DNA of 54,663 nt, taken from positions 1 to 54,663 of the forward strand of contig JACRIM010000018.1 of NCBI GenBank assembly GCA_016235815.1, written 5' to 3'. The stretch comes from Planctomycetota bacterium (GTDB lineage: Bacteria > Planctomycetota > Phycisphaerae > UBA1845 > UTPLA1). Positions within the stretch are counted from its first letter, which is position 1. The number at the start of each line of letters is the position of its first letter. The position numbers were made by a program, and so were the translations under genes. The notes below the pieces were generated by a model, which worked only from the letters and a program-made list of their open reading frames with translations, was not told the DNA's origin and searched no databases. Shown here in pieces: positions 7,433-15,650 of this stretch.

Positions 7433-8377
7433 GTGGACCTTGAGACCCTTCGTTATTTTTATCTGCGGCGATTTGTTGCGCCGGCGTTTCGGTTGCTTGG
7501 CGTGAACCGGGCGGATCGGCTGGCGCGGCGGATTGGTCGGATGGTGCATTCGTTGAACACGCCGACGCGAGCGCGGGCGGAGACTCGGGCGCGAGACTGG
7601 TTGAATGAGTCGGCGGCCGCCGATCGCATCGTCGCGGGCATGTACGAACATGCGGGCCGGTTCTGTTCTGAGGTCCTGTTCGCCCGGGGGAAACTCCGCG
7701 AAGAGACGTGGCGTTCGATGATCTCGATGACGGGTGAGTCGCAGTTGCAGGCTCTGGCGAACGGCGATCGCGGGTGCATCGTGGCGACGCCGTACTTCGG
7801 TAACGTCGGCGTGCTTGCATGGGTGCTCGGGACCATTGGCCGGCCGATCCATGTCGTCGCTGATCGCTTCAATCATCCCGCGCTTCGGGCGTGGCAGGAT
7901 GACCTTTATTCGTTTCCGCAGGTTCACATCATTGACCGCGACGATGCAAGCCGGCGCGTGCCGGAGGTGCTCGATCAGCGCGGGATGGTGTTACTCGTTG
8001 CAGAGAATGAACGCCCGCGTGGCCCGGCATTGCACGCCGACTTTCTTGGCCGCACGCTTCGTTGTTACCCTACGATTCCGCGATTGGCGCGATGGCATCG
8101 AGTGCCGATTGCAGCGATGACCTGTCGCAGGCGCGACGAGGCATTCCACTTCGATGTCCGTCTGCACGGGGTGATCGAGCCGGATGCGTTCAGTGATGAT
8201 GAGTTGGTGATGCGCGAGATCCTGGCGCGCCTTGAAGGGGCCATCCGCGCGAACCCTGAGCAATACTGGTGGCCAATCCCGACGCAGTCGGAGTTGCAGG
8301 AGCACATCAAAGTCCCACGTCCTCAAGACTCACGCCTCGGGACTGAAGACCATTCACTCATGCATACGGGAACTTGA
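7433..8377 (+). CDS. LpxL/HtrB-family acyltransferase homologue lacking the catalytic dyad
   Basis: This 314-residue protein has the layout of lysophospholipid/lipid A acyltransferases (LpxL family), which add a secondary acyl chain to lipid A or related lipids at the inner membrane. The family motif HFGNWE (catalytic His with an acidic partner four residues on) appears here as YFGNVG (residues 121-126), so both catalytic residues are missing. Later family features survive in part (ADFLGRTLRCYP, PIAAM). It begins at a GTG with no clear ribosome binding site. It may be a non-catalytic relative or an enzyme with a changed mechanism. Confidence 0.75.
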   Translation: MDLETLRYFYLRRFVAPAFRLLGVNRADRLARRIGRMVHSLNTPTRARAETRARDWLNESAAADRIVAGMYEHAGRFCSEVLFARGKLREETWRSMISMTGESQLQALANGDRGCIVATPYFGNVGVLAWVLGTIGRPIHVVADRFNHPALRAWQDDLYSFPQVHIIDRDDASRRVPEVLDQRGMVLLVAENERPRGPALHADFLGRTLRCYPTIPRLARWHRVPIAAMTCRRRDEAFHFDVRLHGVIEPDAFSDDELVMREILARLEGAIRANPEQYWWPIPTQSELQEHIKVPRPQDSRLGTEDHSLMHTGT

Positions 8378-8576
8378 TCGGCGTCGTGCCGAAGATCAGG
8401 TTGAAAAGTGTCGGCTGCGCGAACGCGGTGAGCGGCGGGCAGAACGCCGGCAAGTCGGGCGTCGGAAGCTGGGCATTGGCCCAGGGTGTGACGCCAAGGA
8501 CAATGAGGCCGGCCGAGATGACGATGCCGCGCCACGATCGCGGCGCGGGTTCTTTCTGCGGAATGATCGGGTCCAT
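8358..8576 (-). CDS. Possible small exported protein
   Basis: This 72-residue frame has a plausible signal peptide (GIVISAGLIVLGVTPWANA-Q, residues 17-36) and a Pro/Phe-rich tail. The opposite-strand frame over the same stretch is low-complexity and less protein-like. There is no strong ribosome binding site. It overlaps the acyltransferase 3' end tail to tail by 20 bases. I do not recognise a family. Confidence 0.4.
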   Translation of the reverse strand: MDPIIPQKEPAPRSWRGIVISAGLIVLGVTPWANAQLPTPDLPAFCPPLTAFAQPTLFNLIFGTTPIKFPYA

Positions 8577-8634
8577 GATCCGGTATATCGGTCGAAGGGG
8601 CGGTGCAGGTAAGTACCTTCTCGGCCCGGCGCGT

Positions 8635-8646
8635 GATAACGTTATC
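8635..8646. promoter_or_regulatory. Perfect 12-bp palindrome upstream of the peptide transporter
   Basis: GATAACGTTATC lies in the spacer between the divergent small gene and the POT transporter gene, about 130 bp before the transporter ATG. It is a candidate operator. I see no regulator gene nearby. Confidence 0.35.
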
Positions 8647-8774
8647 GGTCGGGGGCGTCGTGCTTTGAAAAACGCTGCGGAAATGTCGCTCCCAATTCCC
8701 GCGGCAGTTCGTTACCCTACTCGCCACGTCCACACGCGCGGGGTGCCGCCCGCGAATTGAGGAGAGAACACTCC

Positions 8775-10295
8775 ATGTCGAACACCGCCTCCATGCCGGC
8801 TCCGGGATTTGGATCGCACCCTGCGGGTCAACGAGAAATTCTCGGCCACCCCGTCGGGCTTTTTGTGCTCTTCTTCGCCGAGCTGTGGGAGCGTTTCAAC
8901 TTTTACGGCATGAGAGCGCTGCTCATTTTCTATTTAACGAAGTCCTACCTTTTTAACAAAGAATTCAGCTCGCTTTCCTATGGCGCATTCAACGGACTCT
9001 TGTATGCGACGCCACTGCTCGGCGGTCTCCTTGCCGATCGCGTCCTCGGGTATCGTCGCGCCATCGTACTGGGTGGAATACTCATGGCCCTTGGCGAGTT
9101 TGGGCTAGCGCTGCCAGGCTTGGGATTCATCAAACAAACGAATCTCGCGCTCTATGCTGCGCTGGGGTTGATCATCATCGGCAACGGCTTTTTTAAGCCG
9201 AACATCTCGACCATGGTCGGCAGCCTCTACGCCCCCGGCGATGCCCGCCGTGATAGCGCGTTCACGATCTTCTATATGGGTATCAACATTGGCGCCACCA
9301 TCGCCCCCTTGGTCTGCGGCACGATTGGAGAGACCTACGGCTTCCATTATGGCTTTCTGCTCGCAGGCGCTGGTATGGTCCTCGGACTCATTTGCTTTAC
9401 AGCCTTCGGACATTTGCTTGGCGACAAGGGGCTGCCGCCAAAGAGCGCGGCGAACGATTTCGGCAAGAAGCGCTTTACGTCGAAGGATTTCCTCACGTTT
9501 GGCGGGGCATTCGTGTTCGTGCCCCTGGCGGCGTTGCTCGTATCGATGCCGGACAAGGTCTCCGAATGGGCTGCCCCCGGTGCCGCCATCGCATTCTTTT
9601 TCTTCATTTCTTATGAAGCTTCCAAATGCACAAAGGTCGAGCGGCAAGGCATCTATGTCGCCATCATCCTTTCCATTTCCTCACTGGCCTTCTGGGGCGC
9701 GTTTGAGCAGGCGGGTAGTTCGATCAGTATCTTCACGGATCAGCACGTGGATCGAACCATGTTTGGCTCTGAACGACCCGCGTCGAACTTCCAATCCGTC
9801 AATGCGATTTTCATCGTCCTTCTCGCCCCGGTCTTTTCCTGGCTCTGGGCGCGGCTTGGAAAAATGAATCTCAACCCCTCGTCGGTTATTAAGTTCGTAC
9901 TCGGCCTGCTGCAAGTAGGGGCGGGCTACATCTTCCTTGTCTGGGCGGCGAAGCAGGCGGATTCGGGCGGCAAGGCCGCTGTCGGGTTGCTCCTGGCGAC
10001 CTATTTTGTTCACACCATGGGAGAACTGTGTGTTTCGCCGGTTGGACTTTCAATGATCACCAAGATGGCTCCGCAGAGGCTCGGGGCATTCATGATGGGC
10101 TTCTGGTTCCTGACCACCAGCTTCGGCCACGTTGTCGCGGGTGAGTTCGCCAGTAAGCAGGAAAAATGGGGCTTTGGAACGTTGTTCTATCGCCTGATGA
10201 TCTGGGGCATCGTCGCGGGTGTTCTGCTGTTCCTGTTTTCACCCTGGGTGAAGAAATGGGAGCGGGCCAAGCTTGCTGAGAACTCGGCTACCTGA
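8775..10295 (+). CDS. POT/PTR-family proton-dependent oligopeptide transporter
   Basis: This 506-residue inner-membrane transporter has 12-14 predicted helices and brings in di- and tripeptides with protons. The POT signature ExxERFxYYG appears as ELWERFNFYGMR near the start of helix 1. Other typical features are NGFFKPNISTMVG, FYMGINIGA and GELCVSPVGLSMITKMAP. The ATG at 8775 has a GAGGAGA ribosome binding site. The frame opens 18 bases earlier at a TTG that overlaps that site and is not the start. The gene is apparently monocistronic. Confidence 0.92.
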   Translation: MSNTASMPAPGFGSHPAGQREILGHPVGLFVLFFAELWERFNFYGMRALLIFYLTKSYLFNKEFSSLSYGAFNGLLYATPLLGGLLADRVLGYRRAIVLGGILMALGEFGLALPGLGFIKQTNLALYAALGLIIIGNGFFKPNISTMVGSLYAPGDARRDSAFTIFYMGINIGATIAPLVCGTIGETYGFHYGFLLAGAGMVLGLICFTAFGHLLGDKGLPPKSAANDFGKKRFTSKDFLTFGGAFVFVPLAALLVSMPDKVSEWAAPGAAIAFFFFISYEASKCTKVERQGIYVAIILSISSLAFWGAFEQAGSSISIFTDQHVDRTMFGSERPASNFQSVNAIFIVLLAPVFSWLWARLGKMNLNPSSVIKFVLGLLQVGAGYIFLVWAAKQADSGGKAAVGLLLATYFVHTMGELCVSPVGLSMITKMAPQRLGAFMMGFWFLTTSFGHVVAGEFASKQEKWGFGTLFYRLMIWGIVAGVLLFLFSPWVKKWERAKLAENSAT

Positions 10296-10501
10296 TTACA
10301 GGCTCGTTTCCCTGTGATTAGGTCCGGTTAATTCGGGCGTTGCTTTATTACCGGCCCCTTGCGAAATCCCATCCAGTTCCATAAGATTAAGTATCGACCG
10401 CGACTTGCGCGCGGGGTGTCGGATGGTCTTCCTGCCTAGGCATGGGTCCCCGGCGTATGGGGTTCCGGGGAGTTCCTTCCACACAGTCCCGGAGTGATTC
10501 G

Positions 10502-11140
10502 ATGTCGCCCGCATTGGCGCACACCAAAGGCATGAGCTGCAACGTGCTGGTTCTGAACCGGCACTACCTCGCCGTGCGCGTCGTGGGTGTAAAGCGGGCA
10601 TTCAGCCTCCTGTTTCGCGATCTTGCCGAGGTCGTCCATGTTGAGGACGGCAAGTACATCTCCTACGACTATTCCGAATGGTGCGAGCTTTCCGACCTGG
10701 CCCGCGAATTCGAGCCGGATGCCCACGACTGGATTCGTACGGTTCGCTTCGACATCGCCGTGCCACGAATCATTCGACTTGCCATCTACGACCGGCTGCC
10801 GCAGCAATCGGTGAAGTTCAATCGGCGAAACATTTATGCCCGCGACGGCAATCGCTGCCAGTATTGCGGCAAGCGTTTTCCGACGACCGAGCTTTCGCTC
10901 GACCACGTCCACCCGCGCAGCCTTGGCGGCAAGACGTCGTGGGAGAACATCGTCTGCGCCTGCCTCAAGTGCAACATCCGCAAGGGCGGCCGCAACCCCG
11001 AGCAGGCCGGCATGCATTTGATCACGCCGCCCAAGAAGCCGAAGCGCAACCCCGTGCTGAGCCTGAAGTTGGCGGACGACCGGTACGCAAGCTGGAAGTC
11101 CTTCCTAGATAATGCGTATTGGTCGGTCGAGCTGAAATAA
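10502..11140 (+). CDS. HNH endonuclease family protein
   Basis: This 212-residue protein has a C-terminal HNH module: zinc Cys pairs CQYCGK and CACLKCN, the catalytic DHVHP and the middle Asn in SWENIVC. It belongs to a broadly distributed chromosomal HNH family whose biological role is not settled; it is not evidently part of a mobile element here. The ATG at 10502 has a GGAG ribosome binding site nearby and is preferred over an upstream ATG. The 206-bp spacer before it shows nothing clear. Confidence 0.88.
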   Translation: MSPALAHTKGMSCNVLVLNRHYLAVRVVGVKRAFSLLFRDLAEVVHVEDGKYISYDYSEWCELSDLAREFEPDAHDWIRTVRFDIAVPRIIRLAIYDRLPQQSVKFNRRNIYARDGNRCQYCGKRFPTTELSLDHVHPRSLGGKTSWENIVCACLKCNIRKGGRNPEQAGMHLITPPKKPKRNPVLSLKLADDRYASWKSFLDNAYWSVELK

Positions 11141-11157
11141 GCCCGATCCCGGGGCCA

Positions 11158-11188
11158 TTGCGCAATCCACCTCTGTTTGTGATATAAT
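11158..11188 (+). promoter_or_regulatory. Probable promoter of the PEP-CTERM gene
   Basis: A perfect -10 box TATAAT (11183-11188) has a weak -35 candidate TTGCGC (11158-11163) with a long 19-bp spacer. The start codon follows about 40 bp downstream behind a GAAAGGA ribosome binding site. Confidence 0.5.
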
Positions 11189-11228
11189 CCAGTCCGTACG
11201 GGAACGAGAGGGTTGAAAGGACGCCGTT

Positions 11229-11954
11229 ATGTTTCGCGCTATCACTCTCGCCGTTGTTTTGAGCCTCGCTACGACTGCGTCGGCCCGGCCGATCATCTTC
11301 GATAACATCACGCCGAACGGCGGGCCGCTCTTTACCTCCGGTGATATTCAAGCTTCGCAAAAAGATGCCGGATTTGGTTTCGATGCCGGCGTGGCCGATG
11401 ACTTCACGCTCGGCGCGAGTTCCGACATCTCCGGCGACTGGCGGATCACTGAGGTCAACTGGATCGGCCGCTTTATGACCGGCACGCCGACGCCGATCGA
11501 CACGTTCAATATCATTTTCTGGCCCGACGACAACACCGGCCATCCGGCCGGCAGTGATGCGGCGGGTCTGCCGCCGAAGTATTCGGAGGCGCTGGCGATC
11601 TACAACAACGTCCCCGCGACGAGTGCCCCCGGCGGCGGCGGGCCGACCAGCTTTGAGTATTCAGCAAGTTTGCCCGATGCCTTTTTCGCGGAAGATGGAG
11701 TTCAGTACTGGATCGAGATTCAGGCCAACGTGAATTATCCGCCGCTCTGGGGCGTCGAGATGACGAATCTCACGCAGCTCGGCCGGCCGCACAATGGTTT
11801 CGACCTTTTCTTCACGCCATTCTGGACCGAGTCCGGAGCCAAACACGACACGGCGTTTACGCTCGGCGGCGAGCCGGTGCCGGAGCCGGCGGCGGCGAGC
11901 ATGGTCATTCTGATGCTTGGGTTGCCGCTGCTTCGACGACGCAATCGGGCGTAA
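11229..11954 (+). CDS. PEP-CTERM sorting-signal protein
   Basis: This 241-residue exported protein has a signal peptide cleaved around ATTASA. The C-terminal tripartite signal is PVPEPAAASM, a hydrophobic stretch and RRRNRA. Such proteins are recognised by an exosortase, which is not in this window, and delivered to the surface. The body is rich in Asp, Gly and Trp, like the choice-of-anchor beta-sandwich proteins of planctomycetes. Function is unknown. It resembles the PEP-CTERM product at 36313 in its opening (a short signal, then IIFDN or VILDR) and general layout. Confidence 0.88.
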   Translation: MFRAITLAVVLSLATTASARPIIFDNITPNGGPLFTSGDIQASQKDAGFGFDAGVADDFTLGASSDISGDWRITEVNWIGRFMTGTPTPIDTFNIIFWPDDNTGHPAGSDAAGLPPKYSEALAIYNNVPATSAPGGGGPTSFEYSASLPDAFFAEDGVQYWIEIQANVNYPPLWGVEMTNLTQLGRPHNGFDLFFTPFWTESGAKHDTAFTLGGEPVPEPAAASMVILMLGLPLLRRRNRA

Positions 11955-12154
11955 CGGATTGCGGTGGTTGACGTTATGACTTGAGGCATTTCGAGCCGGC
12001 AATTCCCAACCACTAATTTTATTCTGGAATTTCAGGCAGGAACTACGTTGCGCGGAGGGCGGGTATGCGACTTCATGGGGTGGCTGGAGTATATCCGGCG
12101 TTCTGTGCTGGGGCACCTATGTCGTTGCAGTATTGATTTCTTAAGAGGTAACCG

Positions 12155-12856
12155 ATGAAAAGCCGCCCTGTTTTCCTGATCGTCCATGCCGTAACCATTC
12201 TGTGTTTGTCGACGGGATGCGTTGGAATAGGCGGTGGGCCGTCGCTCCTCGATATCCTACTTTTTCCGTGCATTATCTCCGGATGCTTTATTCCGCCATG
12301 TGACGTAGGCAACACACTTGTCCAAATGGACGCATCATCGATTCCCATCGTACCTGATCAAGAATTCACAGGCTGCTTTGAGGTGTCGATTGTTCGAACT
12401 TTTGAAAGTGATGCGGAGCGAGAATTGATTCAGCGAGCGGAGGACCTTGCGTCGACTATCGGGCCAACGTGGGTAAGCACAACGGCGATGTTGGGGTATT
12501 ACGAAGGGAACGGAGAGCCTGCATACCTGATCGGAGATGCGCTGGCGACCAATGCCGTTACGTCAGAGGCATTGGTGTATTATACATTTCGCATTCTTAC
12601 CTATCAGACATCGACCGAGCGGGGGAACATTCGGGGTGGCCTGACCTATACGGCACGCGTCGTGGACCAGCCCGTGGGGGCCAACTTCCAGAGCGCTGCG
12701 CGTAGAACAATTGTGCGCCTTACCCTGGGTTATTCAGAATGGTATGGACCACTCGCCGCCGCTGGGATTTATGTGTGGCGGGAAGTGGAGTTCGATGAAG
12801 CAGGCGATGTCATTGAGGTGCGTGGCGACGGTGATGTAAGTACTTCTGTGTCATGA
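12155..12856 (+). CDS. Lipoprotein of unknown function, tandem copy 1
   Basis: This 233-residue protein has a signal ending CLSTGC. It shares with the next gene the segments VPDQEFTGC, EDLASTIG, TSEALVYY, LTYTARVV and WREVEFDEAGDVIEVRGDG, so the two are a clear tandem duplication. The ribosome binding site AAGAGG is conserved in front of both genes. I recognise no family. The region is lower in GC than its surroundings. Confidence 0.75.
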   Translation: MKSRPVFLIVHAVTILCLSTGCVGIGGGPSLLDILLFPCIISGCFIPPCDVGNTLVQMDASSIPIVPDQEFTGCFEVSIVRTFESDAERELIQRAEDLASTIGPTWVSTTAMLGYYEGNGEPAYLIGDALATNAVTSEALVYYTFRILTYQTSTERGNIRGGLTYTARVVDQPVGANFQSAARRTIVRLTLGYSEWYGPLAAAGIYVWREVEFDEAGDVIEVRGDGDVSTSVS

Positions 12857-12883
12857 ACAACGGTGCTCTTTAAGAGGTGCGAT

Positions 12884-13552
12884 GTGAAGCGTTGGGTAGC
12901 ACGATCGCAAATCGCCGTGGTGGGCATTGCCTGTTTGATGGCCGGGTGCCAATTTGTAGTCCCTGGGTGTGATTACAGTTTTGTTGATGCGTGCGTCGTC
13001 GATCCGACACTGGTTGTGGTTGATGACGCGGCCAGTCCGGCTGTTCCTGATCAGGAGATCACCGGCTGTTCCACCGTTTCGATTAATCGCACCTATGCGA
13101 ATGAGACCGAGCGTGCAATGATTCAGACGTCCGAGGACCTCGCTTCGACCGTTGGGTCCACTTGGTATAGTGACCCATTGCAGGCACCATACTTTGATGG
13201 TGAACGACTCTCACAATATCCGGGTGCGGTGACATCGGAAGCTTTGTTCTATTACGCCCAGCGCGTTCTCTCGGTTCAAACATCGACAACCCCTGAGAAT
13301 CCTCGCGTCAATCTGACCTACACCGCGCGCCTCTTGGGTGAGCCTCGTGGGGCGCTCTATTACTATAATGGCGCGCTAATCAGGCCGACTGTGCGACATG
13401 AATTGCAGTATGGCGAAGGGTTTAGCCAAGTCATTGGAGCCAATTTCACAGCATGGCGAGAAGTGGAATTCGACCAAGCCGGCGTGGTGGCCCAGATACG
13501 CGGTGATGGCGAGATATCTATGACGGTGGCGCGAGTAGTGAATTCGGATTGA
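12884..13552 (+). CDS. Lipoprotein of unknown function, tandem copy 2
   Basis: The product is 222 residues with a signal and lipobox ending CLMAGC. It parallels copy 1 segment by segment (VPDQEITGC, EDLASTVGSTW, TSEALFYY, LTYTARLL, WREVEFDQAG). I chose the GTG at 12884 because the AAGAGG ribosome binding site sits where it does in copy 1. The frame itself opens at 12863. The products probably sit on the membrane; their role is unknown. Confidence 0.72.
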   Translation: MKRWVARSQIAVVGIACLMAGCQFVVPGCDYSFVDACVVDPTLVVVDDAASPAVPDQEITGCSTVSINRTYANETERAMIQTSEDLASTVGSTWYSDPLQAPYFDGERLSQYPGAVTSEALFYYAQRVLSVQTSTTPENPRVNLTYTARLLGEPRGALYYYNGALIRPTVRHELQYGEGFSQVIGANFTAWREVEFDQAGVVAQIRGDGEISMTVARVVNSD

Positions 13553-13661
13553 GGCGAGGGTGAGTTAATCGCAAGCCCACTTATCTATATCAACTTCTTC
13601 GCTCCGTAACATCAGCCTTGGAAAGATGTTACGAGTATTCGCTTACGGCCAGCCAAATTAC

Positions 13662-13704
13662 TTGACAACCTGCTCGTATTGCTGTATATTCTGTAAGGAC
13701 AGAA
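13662..13704 (+). promoter_or_regulatory. Sigma-70 promoter with overlapping operator of the GbsR/MarR regulator
   Basis: TTGACA (13662-13667), a 17-bp spacer and TATATT (13685-13690) make a near-consensus promoter. The inverted repeat TTCTGT-AAGG-ACAGAA (13689-13704) overlaps the -10 box and the likely start of transcription, the expected position for autorepression. The same palindrome is found before the membrane protein gene at 14316. Confidence 0.85.
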
Positions 13705-13718
13705 ATAACAGGAATACC

Positions 13719-14252
13719 ATGCAATCGCTCACGCCAACCGCTCGCAAGTTCATCCTTCACTGGGGGGAAATGGGGAATCGCTGGGGCATCAACCGCACGG
13801 TGGCCCAGATTCATGCACTGCTTTTTCTATCACCCGCCGCGCTCAATGCGGAGCAGATCGCCGAATTGCTCGGCGTCGCCCGGTCCAACGTTAGCAACAG
13901 CCTGAAGGAGCTTCAAGGGTGGGGCATCGTGCGCGTTGTGCATGAGATGGGGGACCGACGAGATCATTTTGAATCCATGAAGGACGTATGGGAGATGTTT
14001 CAGGTCATTATGGATGAGCGCAAGAAGCGAGAGTGCGATCCGACGCGGTGTTTTTTGAAGGAATGTGTTGAGGACGCCGCGAAGGCTGGGAAATCGGAGG
14101 CATTTGCGCATCAACGATTGTCCGAGATGCTGGAGTTTTTTGAAGTCATGTCCCGTTGGTACGGCGACATTCGGAGTCTGCCGAGCGGGGCCATCGTCAA
14201 GTTTGTCAAGCTGGGAGGCAAAGTGAGGCAACTGCTCGGCCGAGCCTCATGA
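13719..14252 (+). CDS. GbsR/MarR-family transcriptional regulator
   Basis: This 177-residue protein has a winged helix-turn-helix: NAEQIAELLGVARSNVSNSL is the recognition region and GDRRDHF the wing. A helical C-terminal part carries a Cys pair (ECDPTRCFLKEC). GbsR-type proteins repress small transport or membrane genes in response to a ligand. The ATG at 13719 lies behind the promoter and operator; the frame opens earlier at 13626 but that start precedes the promoter. The matching operator in front of the next gene makes that gene its probable target. Confidence 0.88.
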   Translation: MQSLTPTARKFILHWGEMGNRWGINRTVAQIHALLFLSPAALNAEQIAELLGVARSNVSNSLKELQGWGIVRVVHEMGDRRDHFESMKDVWEMFQVIMDERKKRECDPTRCFLKECVEDAAKAGKSEAFAHQRLSEMLEFFEVMSRWYGDIRSLPSGAIVKFVKLGGKVRQLLGRAS

Positions 14253-14268
14253 GTTTTTTTGGATGTAT

Positions 14269-14288
14269 ATTTCTGTCGTTACAGAAAT
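14269..14288 (+). promoter_or_regulatory. Second operator of the GbsR/MarR regulator
   Basis: ATTTCTGT-CGTT-ACAGAAAT is a perfect palindrome with 8-bp arms. It overlaps a -10-like TATATT (14266-14271), and the core TTCTGT-N4-ACAGAA is identical to the operator at 13689-13704. It lies 28 bp before the start of the membrane protein gene. Confidence 0.85.
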
Positions 14289-14315
14289 GACTGATGCATA
14301 GAAAGGATGGCAGTT

Positions 14316-14705
14316 ATGAACACGGTAGTTTGGACTTATGGGTTTTATATGGGAGTGAGCGTCATGTTAACCATTTGGGTTGCAAAGACGCTGCACAAGA
14401 ACGGCCGAGTCTTTCTCGTCGAGGCGTTTCACGGCAACGAAATGCTCGCTGACTCGGTCAATCACCTGCTTGTCGTAGGGTTCTATCTGATCAACATCGG
14501 GTTTGTAACCACGGCACTGAAGTACGGTGACAAGCCGACGGACGTTCAGCAGGCCGTGGAGTTTTTCAGCACGAAGATCGGGCTGGTTCTCGGCGTGTTG
14601 GGGTTCATGCACTTCGCGAATCTAGCAGTGTTCTCGAATATGCGACGTCAGGCGCGTGGCGAGATCCGTCGGCCACCGGAACACATTGAAGCGAATCCGT
14701 CGTGA
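14316..14705 (+). CDS. Small membrane protein under GbsR/MarR control
   Basis: This 129-residue protein has three predicted membrane helices (about residues 5-25, 50-70 and 90-110) and a basic C-terminal tail. Its gene follows the regulator gene and carries the same operator. I chose the ATG at 14316 over the one at 14307 because the sequence GAAAGGA is placed correctly for it. I do not recognise a family with a known role. A transporter-like or stress-related membrane function under ligand control is inference from the regulator type. Confidence 0.75.
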   Translation: MNTVVWTYGFYMGVSVMLTIWVAKTLHKNGRVFLVEAFHGNEMLADSVNHLLVVGFYLINIGFVTTALKYGDKPTDVQQAVEFFSTKIGLVLGVLGFMHFANLAVFSNMRRQARGEIRRPPEHIEANPS

Positions 14706-14722
14706 TACATCGCACGTTGTTT

Positions 14723-14752
14723 GTGGTGCGGCGGTTCTTTACGCCGCGCCAC
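14723..14752. other. Stem-loop after the membrane protein gene
   Basis: The 11-bp arms GTGGTGCGGCG and CGCCGCGCCAC pair with one G-U position around a 9-base loop. There is no T-run, so it is not a classical terminator. It may protect the 3' end or slow the two convergent transcripts. Confidence 0.45.
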
Positions 14753-14799
14753 GAAGCGGGAAAGGCAGGACACATGATCCCTCTCACAGGAACGGCAGG

Positions 14800-15036
14800 T
14801 TAGGCAGAAGCCCGCTGGCGGAGTTTGCGTTTTGCAGATCGTCGAAGTTCGATCTTCTTTACGGCCTCATAATCAAGCAAGACTTCGCCACAGTTGGAAC
14901 ACTCGTGGCGTCTCACGTTCGCCACGACGATAGGTTTTCCTCGGGCTGTCGTTTGGTAATTCCCCCGAACGAGTCCGATTTTTGTGCTACCGCAAGTTGG
15001 GCATTTCTTGAATTGGGGGCTAGCGCTATTGGTCAT
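14800..15036 (-). CDS. YgiT-type zinc-finger antitoxin (MqsA-like N-domain)
   Basis: This 78-residue protein has two CxxC pairs (C12/C15 in KCPTCG and C46/C49 in ECSNCG) that fit the YgiT-type zinc finger of MqsA-like antitoxins. It lacks the C-terminal DNA-binding helix-turn-helix of full MqsA. It starts one base after the stop of the upstream toxin-like gene, in the toxin-first order typical of mqsRA-type operons. It probably neutralises that partner. Confidence 0.8.
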   Translation of the reverse strand: MTNSASPQFKKCPTCGSTKIGLVRGNYQTTARGKPIVVANVRRHECSNCGEVLLDYEAVKKIELRRSAKRKLRQRASA

Positions 15037-15037
15037 G

Positions 15038-15379
15038 TCAGGTTGCTCGCTTGGATGAAATCAGTATATAGAACATTTCCTCGCCTGCGTCGCGAACGAT
15101 TTTCCCCTTTGTGTAGACAAGCAGGTTTCCAAACGTTTTGCCCTTCAAGACGTACAGTCTTTCCGAGCGACCCGCCGCGGACGAGCGAAGGGTTTTCTCA
15201 ATGCGTGGGGCATTCACGATGGACTCAATGACTTCGTCCGAGATGAACCTCGATGAACTAACCTCCTCTTTGGCTTTTCGCGTCAACACGATTCGCCTTG
15301 CAATGGCGAGTCGTTTGATTCGGATAGGATGTCCATCCAAGTAATTGTAGCTTGGTGACTCTCGTTGGATCAAACACAT
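15038..15379 (-). CDS. Probable toxin of the YgiT-linked module (DUF4258-like)
   Basis: The frame is open much further upstream, but only the last 90-110 codons look like protein. They include IVLTRKAKEEV, SDEVIESIVNAPRIEKTL, RLYVLKGKTFGNLLVYTKGK and FYILISSK, a small alpha-beta fold of the DUF4258/RelE-like kind. DUF4258 proteins are regular partners of YgiT zinc-finger antitoxins, where they are presumed mRNA interferases. The ATG at 15379 is my choice, without a good ribosome binding site. A TTG at 15340 is the alternative. Confidence 0.6.
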   Translation of the reverse strand: MCLIQRESPSYNYLDGHPIRIKRLAIARRIVLTRKAKEEVSSSRFISDEVIESIVNAPRIEKTLRSSAAGRSERLYVLKGKTFGNLLVYTKGKIVRDAGEEMFYILISSKRAT

Positions 15380-15650
15380 ACGGTCGTCCATACATGAGTG
15401 AAATAGTCCCAGAGTCATTGATTTGCCCGGTGCGGCCATTTCCGCTATCGAGGAATTCGGCCACGCAGAGGCGAGATTGTCATTCCAAGCCCCTTCCCCT
15501 ATCCTGCCCCTCAACCACCGGCCGGATTGCCGGGGTCTGTGAGACAGGGACGTGTCAGCCTCACCTCGCTCGCTGTCCCCAAATGAAAACGAAGGCCCGC
15601 CCTGACGCGTCGGCGGCCTCAGAACAATCCTCCACTCAGGAGAACATGGA

